Source of the DNA: an uncultured Collinsella sp.
GTDB lineage: Bacteria; Actinomycetota; Coriobacteriia; Coriobacteriales; Coriobacteriaceae
Reading direction: 5' to 3'
Length of the DNA stretch: 7,866 nt
Assembly (NCBI GenBank): GCA_900545905.1
Contig: URBA01000057.1
Location: 1 to 7,866, forward strand
Shown in pieces: positions 1 through 6,154 of this stretch. Numbering within the stretch: the stretch's first letter is position 1; every line of letters begins with the position of its first letter. Under the pieces are notes generated by a model. That model was given only the letters and a program-made list of their open reading frames with translations. It did no database searches and was not told the origin of the DNA. The position numbers were made by a program, and so were the translations under genes.

Positions 1-49
1 ATCTACACTTCTAGCTTCGTCGGCAGCGTCAGATGTGTATAAGAGACAG
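1..49 (+). other. Nextera/P5 sequencing adapter (artefact)
   Basis: This is library DNA and not part of the genome. Bases 1-8 are the end of the Illumina P5 oligo, 9-16 (TTCTAGCT) sit where the 8-base i5 index belongs, 17-30 are the Nextera read-1 sequence, and 31-49 are the 19-base Tn5 mosaic end. The order and spacing match a Nextera library end exactly. Genomic sequence begins at 50. Confidence 0.98.
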
Positions 50-1898
50 GGGCGACACCGGTGAGCTTCTGGAACACGTGCGCGATGGACCAGCAGATCT
101 TGGTGCATACCTCGCGCAGGGTGTAGAGCGGGCCCATGAAGAGCTCTACGTCTGACGCGAAGCTCGTGGCGACGACGGGCATGTGCTCGTTGGGCTCGTA
201 GCCGCACGCCCAAGGGTCGGTCTTCTTAGCGGGGGCCTTGGTGCCGAGGCAGGACCTCAACACGAACGCGAGGCCGGTGAGGACCACGAGCGCGATGGCG
301 ATCGCGGGGGTGGAGGTGGCGGCACCGGAAATCTCGTTCACCAGAGACACGCCCGAGGTGGCTGTGATGGCAGAGCCGGCAAGCACGCTCTGGGCGACGT
401 CGCCCAGAACCGGGGCGATGACGGGAGAGCCGATTCCCAGCACCACGCAGATGGCCGCGAGGAGCATCTGCGAGAACAACATCGGAGCCGGGGACTCCTT
501 GGCGTTCGCGGCCTCCTGGGAACGAGGGCTGCTCGCGAACGAGACGCCGTAGGCCTTCACGAAGCACGTGACGGCCAGGGCACCGGTGATGGCGAGGGCG
601 GCCGCGGAGGCGACGGCGAACACCATGACGACCGGGTCGGAGAGCGTCGAGATGTTGAACAGGGACTGGTAGGTGAACCACTCGGAAACGAAGCCGTTGA
701 GCGGCGGGATAGCCGAGATGGCAAGGGCACCGATGAGGAAGCAGACGGCCGTGACCGGCATACGGCGGAACAGGCCGCCCATCTTCTCCATGTTGCGCGT
801 ACCCGTGGCATAGAGCAGGGAGCCCGCGCCGAGGAACAGCTCGCCCTTGAACATGGCGTGGTTGAGTGTGTGGTAGAGGGCGGCCATGAGCGCGATCGTC
901 GCGATGACGTCGTTGCCCAGGGCGTGCGCCGTCATGGACGCGCCGACACCGAGCAAGATGATGCCGATGTTCTCGACGGAGTGGTAGGCCAGCAGGCGCT
1001 TAATGTCGTGCTCGTGGAGGGCGTAGACGACGCCCAGGACCGACGAGATGGATCCGAAGACCAGGACCATGAGGCCCCACCAGAGCTGGACGCCCGAACC
1101 CGCGAGCAGGTCGAGACCGACCTTGAGGATTCCCAGGATGCCGATCTTGATCATGCCGCCGGACATGAGGGCGGACACGTTGGACGGCGCCTCGGGGTGC
1201 GCCTGGGGCAGCCAGGAGTGCAGCGGGATGATACCGGCCTTTGCGCCGAATCCGAAGAACGCGAGGACGAAGCACGCGGAGGAGACGGCGGGTCCAAAGT
1301 CATGCGTACGGAAATCACTGAAGCTGAAGGAACCGCCCACGCCGTTGGTCATGAGCAGGAAGCTCGCCATGATAAGGACAAAGCCCACGTGCGCGATGAC
1401 GAAGTAGAGCCAACCGCCCCTAATGGAGTTCTTGTTCTCCTCGATAACGACAAGGAAGTAGCTCGTAAGGGACATGAGCTCAAAGGCGACCAGGAACCAG
1501 AACACGTTGTCGGCGGTGATGACGAGCATCATCGAGGCGACGAAGGTGTTCATGAAGAAACCGGCGCGCCCGACCTTGCCCGGGTACTCATCGAAGTAGG
1601 ACAGACCGTAGATGAAGCCCGCAAAGGCGAGGATTGAGATGAGGACCACAATCAGGCCCGCAAGGCCGTTGAGCAAGAGCTCGAGACGGGCGAACGGGAA
1701 AAAGAAGACCGTGTTGAGGGACGAAACGTCGCCAAGCACGGCCTCGAGGCCCGCGATGAACGACAGCACGGCCGCGACGGCGCCGATCAGGCAGCCGGCG
1801 GTCTTGGCGGCGTTATCGGCCTTGATCAGCAGAACCGAGGCGAGCGCACCGATGCACGAGACGGCAAGCGATGCGATAAACAGCGCCATGCTATCCAT
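50..1898 (-). CDS. hyfB: Hydrogenase-4 / formate hydrogenlyase membrane subunit B (HyfB/HycC-like), 3'-truncated
   Basis: This is a large integral membrane subunit of a group 4 [NiFe] hydrogenase, related to the antiporter-like subunits NuoL/M/N of complex I. It anchors the hydrogenase and is proposed to conduct ions. The 616 complete genomic codons encode many hydrophobic helices. The proton-antiporter core is clear at about residues 125-450: TM glutamate E140 (AFELMSLTSYF), K220 in FFGFGAKAGIIPLHSWLPQA, K251 in SALMSGGMIKIGILGILK, and K351 in HAMFKGELFLGAG. The C-terminal DPWACGY motif (561-567) is typical of HyfB/HycC. The ATG at 1898 matches the MD start of E. coli HyfB and has AGAAGGGAG 8 bases upstream. 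It overlaps the hyfA stop by 8 bases, which suggests translational coupling. E. coli HyfB has about 672 residues, so roughly 55 are probably missing. The apparent C-terminus beyond A616, ending in SYTHLTLPTKLEV and a stop, is adapter translation. Choosing hyfB over hycC is a judgement. Confidence 0.93.
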
Positions 1899-2508
1899 TG
1901 TTTACGCTCCCTTCTGCTTTCTCGGACAGGCCCTGGGCCACAGCGGTAACGTCGACGACTGGACCGTTTTCGATCGAGCGCAAGCGCTTGGCCTCGTCGA
2001 GCTCGCGATCGGCCGCGCCGCCCATGACGGTCAGCGCCTTGGTGGGGCACGCCGCCACACAATGCGGGCCGTCCGGATCGAAGGCGCACAGGTCGCACTT
2101 GACAGCGCAGGTGTACTGGCCAGGAGCCCACGTAAGCAGGCTGCTCAGGGACTTAGGGTACGAAGGCGTCGGGTCGCACATGCCTGCGACACCGGCGATA
2201 GACGTGCCATCGGGATGGATGGCTCCGAAGGGGCACGCGATGGCGCACAGCCTGCACCCGATGCACTCCTGCTCCTTGACGTGGATGCGGTCGCCATCGT
2301 GCTCGATGGCATTCACCGGGCAAACCTCGGCGCAGGGGGCACCCTCGCAATGGTGGCAGGCAAGGGCGGCCGAAATACCGCCGGTCTTCACGAGCGCCAG
2401 GCGCGGCGTATCCTGAAGACCCTGCATCCGGTGGGCGTCGGCACAGGCGGACTGGCATGTTCCGCAGCCGATGCACCTCTCCGGGTTGATATCGATGAAG
2501 CGGTTCAT
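1891..2508 (-). CDS. hyfA: Formate hydrogenlyase / hydrogenase-4 electron-transfer subunit, four [4Fe-4S] (HyfA/HycB-like)
   Basis: This cytoplasmic poly-ferredoxin subunit carries electrons from formate dehydrogenase H to the hydrogenase module. It has 205 residues, close to E. coli HyfA and HycB. Four cysteine sets are visible: C12/15/18/22, C51/54/59/63, C82/85/88/92 and C138/141/150/154. They match the four-cluster layout of the HycB/HyfA/HydN family. The N-terminus MNRF and the segments PRLALVKT and AVKCDLCAF resemble HyfA most. The start is the ATG at 2508, with AAGGAAG 5 bases upstream. A GTG two codons earlier lies inside that ribosome-binding site and is not favoured. The gene follows fdhF after 78 bases containing a strong hairpin, and its stop lies inside the start of hyfB. 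Extra cysteines C111 and C134 fall in the linker before the last cluster. The family assignment is firm; hyfA versus hycB is less so. Confidence 0.93.
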   Translation of the reverse strand: MNRFIDINPERCIGCGTCQSACADAHRMQGLQDTPRLALVKTGGISAALACHHCEGAPCAEVCPVNAIEHDGDRIHVKEQECIGCRLCAIACPFGAIHPDGTSIAGVAGMCDPTPSYPKSLSSLLTWAPGQYTCAVKCDLCAFDPDGPHCVAACPTKALTVMGGAADRELDEAKRLRSIENGPVVDVTAVAQGLSEKAEGSVNNG

Positions 2509-2529
2509 CCCCACTTCCTTTCAAAATAA

Positions 2530-2566
2530 CGGGCCGGGCTCCCGAACGTACGGGACGCCCGGCCCA
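2530..2566 (-). terminator. Strong intercistronic hairpin between fdhF and hyfA (possible attenuator or 3' stabiliser)
   Basis: A GC-rich inverted repeat fills the gap between the two genes. GGGCCGGGC (2531-2539) pairs with GCCCGGCCC (2557-2565). The stem continues as T2540-A2555 and CCCG (2541-2544) with CGGG (2551-2554), with C2556 bulged and a 6-base loop AACGTA. Read in the operon direction the hairpin is followed by GTTATTTTG, a weak U-rich tail. It lies inside a co-oriented operon, so a partial terminator, a processing site or an mRNA-protecting stem-loop are all possible. The structure is seen; the role is inferred. Confidence 0.6.
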
Positions 2567-2586
2567 AAAAGCCAACGAGAACGGGA

Positions 2587-4809
2587 CTACACGATTTGAT
2601 TCACGTGCGTCTCGTCGTCGAACTTGGCGGCGCCAGGCTCAACGTCCTGGGGAGCGGCGGCGTCCACCAGAGCCTGCTTGAGCTCGGTGTACTGACGCTC
2701 CACCTCGCCCTCGGCCCACACCTGGTCGGCGATGGCGTCGACCTGGCAGGCAGAGAACTTGTCCTCGGGCGTGTGCGAGACCGGGTCGACCTTGTGCATG
2801 GTCAGCTCGTTGCACTTGCCGATCCACCACTGGTAGGTCATGTAGACCGTGCCCTTGTTGATACGGTCGGACACGTCCGCGCGGCTGTATACCTGGCCGC
2901 GGCGGCTGTGAATCGAGACGATGTCGCCATTCTTGATGCCGCGTGCCTCGGCGTCCGCGGGATTCATGCGGACAAAGCCGGGCTCGTCGGCAAGCAGTGC
3001 CAGCGTCTTGCAGTTGCCGGTCATCGAGCGGCAGCTGTAGTGGCCGACCTCGCGGACGGTGCACAGGATGAGCGGGTACTCATCGTCGGGAAGCTCGGAG
3101 GGCGCCTCCCAGTCGTGCGCCATCAGGTTGGCGCGGCCGTCCTTGGTGGTGAACTTGCCACCAGCGAACATGTCGGGCGTACCGTGGTCGTTCACATCGG
3201 TGCTCTTGACGGGCCACTGGGCGTAGCCGCCCTCGGGAGCCATCTTCTCGTAGGTCGCGCCCACAAAGTTGGGGCACAGGCTAATGCACTCGTTCCAGAT
3301 CTGCTCGGTGTTGTCGTAGTGCATGGGATAGCCCATACGCGTGGACAGGTCCGCGAAGATCTCCCAGTCGTGACGGCACTCGCCCTTGGGCGGAACGGCC
3401 GCGTCAAAGTGCTGGAAGCTACGGTCGGATGCGGTAAAGACACCCTCGTGCTCGCCCCAAGAGGTGGCAGGCAGGATGACGTCGGCGAGCATGGTCGTCT
3501 GCGTCATAAAGATGTCCTGGCAAATGAACAGATCCAGCTCGGAGAGCGTCTTGCGCATACCGGCCGAATCGGGCTCGGTCTGCACCGGGTCCTCGCCGTA
3601 GTTGTAGAAGCAGTGCACCTTGCCCTCGTCGACCAGGTGGCCCAGGTCGGTGAGCTTGTAGCCCTCCTCGAGCGGGAGCTTTTCCTCGGGCACGCCCCAA
3701 GCCTTGGCAAACTTGGCACGCACTGCGGGGTCGGTGACTTTCTGGTAGCCAGGGTACAGGTTGGGCAGCATGCCCATATCGCAGGAGCCCTGGACGTTAT
3801 TCTGACCGCGCACGGGCGCGAGGCCGGAATTGGGTTTGCCGATCTGGCCGGCAACGCAGGCGATGGAGGCGATGGTGTGCACCGTCTTCAGGTTCTGCTT
3901 CTGCTGGCATACGCCCATGCCCCAGCCAATGATGGCAGAGGGCTTCGCCGTGGCGTACATCTCGGCAGCTTGGTGGATCAACGCGGGCTCGACACCCGTG
4001 ATGTCCTGTACGGATTCGGGAGTGTAGTTCTTGATGGTCTCCCACCACTCGTCAAAGCCGTTCGTGTGCTCGGCGACGAATTCCTTGTCGTAGAGGCCAT
4101 CGTTGACCAAGCAGTTGGCAAAGGCGTTGAGGAACGCAACGTTGCAACCGTTCTTGATCGGAAGGTAGAGATCGGCGATACGCGCGGTTTCGATATGGCG
4201 CGGGTCGGCGACGATGATCTTGCAACCCTTTTCTTTGGCTCGCACGATACGCCTTGCGACGATGGGGTGCGAATCGGCAGGGTTATAGCCGAAGAGGAAA
4301 ATGCAGCCCGCATCCTCCATACCGGGGATGGAGCATGACATGCAACCTGAACCAACCGTGTCCATCAGACCGAGGACAGTAGGGCCGTGTCAAGTACGGG
4401 CGCAGTTGTCTACGCTGTGGGTGCCGATGCACGCACGCGTAAACTTCTGCATGACGTAGTTCGCCTCATTGCCGCCGCCTCGCGAAGAGCCGGTGGTCAT
4501 GACAGCGTTAGGACCATATTCGTCAATTATGGCCTGCATCTTAGATGCGGTGAAATCCAGTGCCTCGTCCCAGCTTACGCGCTCAAGATCCGCGCCCTTG
4601 GTGCGGCGGATCATCGGGTGCAGTACGCGAGGAGTCAAGATCTTGGTGTCGTTGATGAAGTCGTAGCCGCTCATGCCCTTAAGGCACAGCTCGCCCTGAT
4701 TGGTGATGCCGTTGAGCGGTTCGGTACCCACGACCTGGCCGTTTTGGACCAGGAGGTTAAACTGGCAACCGGCGCCACAATACGGGCAGATCACTTTATG
4801 CTTCTCCAT
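2587..4809 (-). CDS. fdhF: Formate dehydrogenase H, selenocysteine-containing (TGA at codon 140)
   Basis: This molybdenum/tungsten bis-MGD enzyme oxidises formate to CO2 and feeds electrons to the hydrogenase. The reading frame is 740 residues with the TGA at 4390-4392 decoded as selenocysteine 140, against 715 residues in E. coli FdhF. Seen directly: the [4Fe-4S] cysteines C8, C11, C15 and C42 followed by K44, the same numbers as in E. coli; NCART-U140-HGP with the active-site histidine H141; and R334 in VRGQNNVQG, which corresponds to E. coli R333. The C-terminal cofactor-binding domain runs from about residue 560, and a short acidic tail explains the extra length. The start is the ATG at 4809, with AAGGAGG 5 bases upstream. 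It lies 76 bases after the hydN-like gene. A naive gene caller would split it into a 139-residue piece and a piece starting at 4365. Activity requires the selenocysteine machinery (SelABCD) elsewhere in the genome. Confidence 0.96.
4356..4392 (-). promoter_or_regulatory. UGA selenocysteine codon and bacterial SECIS-like hairpin in fdhF
   Basis: The UGA is at 4392-4390. Exactly 18 bases later comes GGUCUG (4371-4366), the same spacing as the apical-loop GGUCUG of the E. coli fdhF SECIS. The stem pairs UGUCC (4378-4374) with GGACA (4363-4359). U4373-A4365 and C4372-G4366 can close a GGUCU loop, leaving U4364 unpaired. E. coli has its bulged uracil on the 5' side, so this variant differs in detail. 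This element would bind SelB and deliver Sec-tRNA at the UGA. Confidence 0.85.
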
Positions 4810-4832
4810 GACACCCTCCTTCCTTTCTCTGC

Positions 4833-4848
4833 TACCGATTAATCGGTA
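4833..4848. promoter_or_regulatory. Perfect 16-bp palindrome upstream of fdhF (candidate operator)
   Basis: TACCGATTAATCGGTA reads identically on both strands. It lies in the 76-base gap between the hydN-like gene and fdhF, 11 bases upstream of the fdhF ribosome-binding site. With no loop it would be a poor RNA hairpin, so a dimeric DNA-binding protein is the more natural reading. I do not recognise a known operator consensus in it, and no good promoter lies next to it. Confidence 0.45.
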
Positions 4849-4885
4849 CGTATTTGACAATCGTTGGGCCTGTATGGCCGCCCGC

Positions 4886-5404
4886 CTACGCCTCGTTTTC
4901 GATGGTGGCGCGGGCACGCTCGGCGGTTAGTTCCGCCAGGCGCTCCTCGTCTACCAGGGTGAGACCCTTGGTCGGGCACGCCTCGGCACACGCCGGACCG
5001 CCGGGACGGTCCACGCACAGGTCGCACTTGAGCACGAAGCTCTTGGTCTGCGAACCCACGCGCACGTCGCCCATCAAGACGGGGACCTGCGTGGTCGCCA
5101 CGCTCACGGCGCCAAAGGGACAGGCCATGACGCAGCTCTTGCAGCCGATGCAGTTGTCCTCGTTGACGCCGATGCGATGGTTCTTTGGATCAAAGAACAA
5201 GGCGCCCGTGGGGCAGGCCTTGGCGCACGGGGCATCCTCGCAGTGATGGCAAGCCACCGGTGCGGAGATCTCGTAGGTGCGCGTCACGCGCAGGCGCGGC
5301 GCGGCGATGTTGCCGGGGATGTCGTGTGCCTCGATACACGCCGCCATGCAGGTTTGACACCCAATGCAGCGCGAGGAATCGGCTACGACTCGTTTATTGC
5401 CCAT
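4886..5404 (-). CDS. hydN: HydN-like electron-transfer ferredoxin, four [4Fe-4S]
   Basis: This is a 172-residue poly-ferredoxin of the HydN/HycB family; E. coli HydN has 175 residues and supports formate dehydrogenase H. It probably passes electrons to or from FdhF in the cytoplasm. Four cysteine sets are visible: C13/16/19/23, C52/55/60/64, C85/88/91/95 and C127/130/139/143. HydN-like segments include IGCQTCMAAC, CHHCEDAPCAKACP, IGCKSCVMACPFGA and KCDLC. The start is the ATG at 5404, with AGGAGGGAG (5421-5413) 8 bases upstream. The open frame extends further upstream, but that part looks non-coding. It is the first gene of the operon, directly ahead of fdhF, as hydN often travels with formate dehydrogenase genes. 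It resembles the downstream hyfA product but has a shorter linker before the last cluster, so the operon carries two different ferredoxin subunits. Confidence 0.9.
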   Translation of the reverse strand: MGNKRVVADSSRCIGCQTCMAACIEAHDIPGNIAAPRLRVTRTYEISAPVACHHCEDAPCAKACPTGALFFDPKNHRIGVNEDNCIGCKSCVMACPFGAVSVATTQVPVLMGDVRVGSQTKSFVLKCDLCVDRPGGPACAEACPTKGLTLVDEERLAELTAERARATIENEA

Positions 5405-5444
5405 GTTGTTCACTCCCTCCTGAATCCCATGCCGGAGAGACCCT

Positions 5445-5483
5445 GTCGACGTTGCCCCGGACCGCCCGTGGTCCGGCATCGAC
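5445..5483 (-). promoter_or_regulatory. Imperfect hairpin in the hydN leader
   Basis: CCGGACC (5457-5463) pairs with GGTCCGG (5470-5476) around a 6-base loop. After small bulges, TG (5453-5454) pairs with CA (5477-5478) and GTCGA (5445-5449) with TCGAC (5479-5483). It lies 24 bases upstream of the hydN ribosome-binding site on the minus strand, so it would form in the FHL leader RNA if transcription starts upstream. It could be a regulator-binding dyad or an RNA structure. Confidence 0.45.
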
Positions 5484-5491
5484 GAATCGAA

Positions 5492-5511
5492 TGCATGCGG
5501 CGAAACATGCA
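5492..5511. promoter_or_regulatory. Dyad TGCATG-N8-CATGCA upstream of hydN (candidate operator)
   Basis: The 6-bp half-sites TGCATG (5492-5497) and CATGCA (5506-5511) are exact inverted copies separated by 8 bases. The 14-base centre-to-centre spacing is plausible for a dimeric repressor or activator. It does not match the FhlA, FNR or Rex consensus that I know. The half-sites are short enough to arise by chance. Confidence 0.3.
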
Positions 5512-5581
5512 CTCGGTAGAGTTTCTCCAACGATATACAGGTTAAATATACGCAGTTGCAGGGGGCAAACTTGAGCATAGG

Positions 5582-5607
5582 CCCTGCAATACGGGTGTAT
5601 TGCAGGG
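5582..5607 (+). terminator. Perfect 11-bp hairpin followed by TTTT
   Basis: CCCTGCAATAC (5582-5592) and GTATTGCAGGG (5597-5607) are exact inverted repeats around a GGGT loop. On the plus strand four Ts follow at 5609-5612, which gives a weak intrinsic-terminator look. On the minus strand no T run follows. No plus-strand gene ends here, so it may block stray transcription between the divergent operons, end a small RNA, or act as an operator for hydN. Confidence 0.45.
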
Positions 5608-5736
5608 GTTTTGGCAGGTTGGAATTATTCTCTAGAAGCTATAAAGGTGAGTGTATTACATGCGTACGCCTCAGAGATTTTTATGCGCTCTCATTTTGGA
5701 TGTACTACGCTTGTATTCGTGTTTATGGTTATCAAC

Positions 5737-5766
5737 TTGAGTGAAATAAAGTAATCGTTATAAGAT
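5737..5766 (+). promoter_or_regulatory. Promoter of the toxin-antitoxin operon
   Basis: TTGAGT (5737-5742) is a -35-like box. TATAAG (5759-5764, spacer 16) or TAAGAT (5761-5766, spacer 18) serves as the -10. The surroundings are AT-rich. A transcript from here would begin near 5771, after the ATG at 5765 and before the ATG at 5831, which supports the later start for the antitoxin. Confidence 0.55.
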
Positions 5767-5830
5767 GCTCAAGTATCGGCACATGCCGCATTTGACCGAC
5801 TATATTGCACGCTCATTAAGGGGGCCAGTG

Positions 5831-6154
5831 ATGTCATCGACTCAAAAAAGAGCCATCCTGCAGGTGCGCATTCGCGAAGAGGACAAACAGCATGCCGAGC
5901 GCCTCTACGACGCCATGGGCACATCGCTTGCCGAGGCCGTTCGTCTTTTTGTCGCGCAGAGCATTCTCATGCGCAAGCTTCCCTTTCAGCCGGTCGCCGT
6001 GCGCTCAAAGGACGGCACCGCCGCCTATGGATCGCTCAAAGCATATGGTGACCCCAATCGCCGCGCCGAAGAGCGCAATGCCTGGATTGAGTACCTTGCT
6101 ACAGAAAGCGACGATTCGATTTTGGGTCCCGAGGAAGTAGATATCCATGAGTAG
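5831..6154 (+). CDS. RelB/DinJ-family antitoxin
   Basis: This is a 107-residue antitoxin of a type II toxin-antitoxin pair. The N-terminal part (about residues 6-52) looks like a RelB/DinJ ribbon-helix-helix domain: a short strand (RAILQVRIREED), helices with YDAMGTSLAEAVRLFVAQ, and the signature MRKLPFQ. Such domains dimerise and bind operator DNA, so the operon is probably autoregulated. The acidic C-terminal half, with GSLKAYGDPNRRAEERNAW, would wrap the toxin. The start at 5831 has AAGGGGG (5818-5824) 6 bases upstream and fits the promoter. A frame-extended ATG at 5765 lies too close to the promoter. Its stop overlaps the toxin gene by 8 bases (6147-6154), a typical coupled arrangement. 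DinJ-like antitoxins are best known with RelE/YafQ toxins; here the partner is a PIN protein. The family call is confident; the function is inferred. Confidence 0.85.
   Translation: MSSTQKRAILQVRIREEDKQHAERLYDAMGTSLAEAVRLFVAQSILMRKLPFQPVAVRSKDGTAAYGSLKAYGDPNRRAEERNAWIEYLATESDDSILGPEEVDIHE

Larger units (their letters stand above)
5405..5830. other. Intergenic regulatory region between two divergent operons
   Basis: No convincing gene lies in these 426 bases. The hydN-proximal part is GC-rich with a long imperfect hairpin (5445-5483) and a TGCATG-N8-CATGCA dyad (5492-5511). The middle holds a perfect 11-bp hairpin (5582-5607) with a competing partner at 5556-5563. The part from about 5620 to 5770 is clearly more AT-rich and ends in the promoter of the toxin-antitoxin operon. 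For the minus-strand FHL operon only weak -10-like sequences are seen, for example TATATT at 5550-5545, without a good -35 at normal spacing. Confidence 0.7.

Noticed and set aside
183..1637. 484-codon plus-strand open frame
   Set aside because: It is antisense to hyfB, and its product is a low-complexity run of Arg, Gly, Glu and Asp typical of shadow frames.
2512..2514. GTG start for hyfA two codons upstream
   Set aside because: It overlaps the ribosome-binding site, while the ATG at 2508 gives the family N-terminus MNRF with proper spacing.
2596..4338. 580-codon plus-strand open frame
   Set aside because: It is fully antisense to fdhF, has no recognisable domain and no ribosome-binding site, and reflects the codon bias of the GC-rich gene beneath it.
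4390..4392. Stop codon or frameshift splitting fdhF into two genes or a pseudogene
   Set aside because: The frame continues unchanged on both sides, the position and context match selenocysteine 140, and a SECIS-like hairpin follows.
5582..5607. Terminator of the FHL operon
   Set aside because: It lies upstream, not downstream, of the minus-strand operon, and no T run follows it on that strand.
5556..5744. 62-codon plus-strand open frame
   Set aside because: It starts at TTG with no ribosome-binding site, runs through the hairpin, and has no recognisable features.
5765..5830. Longer antitoxin starting at ATG 5765
   Set aside because: It overlaps the likely -10 box and lacks a ribosome-binding site. 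The extra residues are not part of the RelB/DinJ domain.
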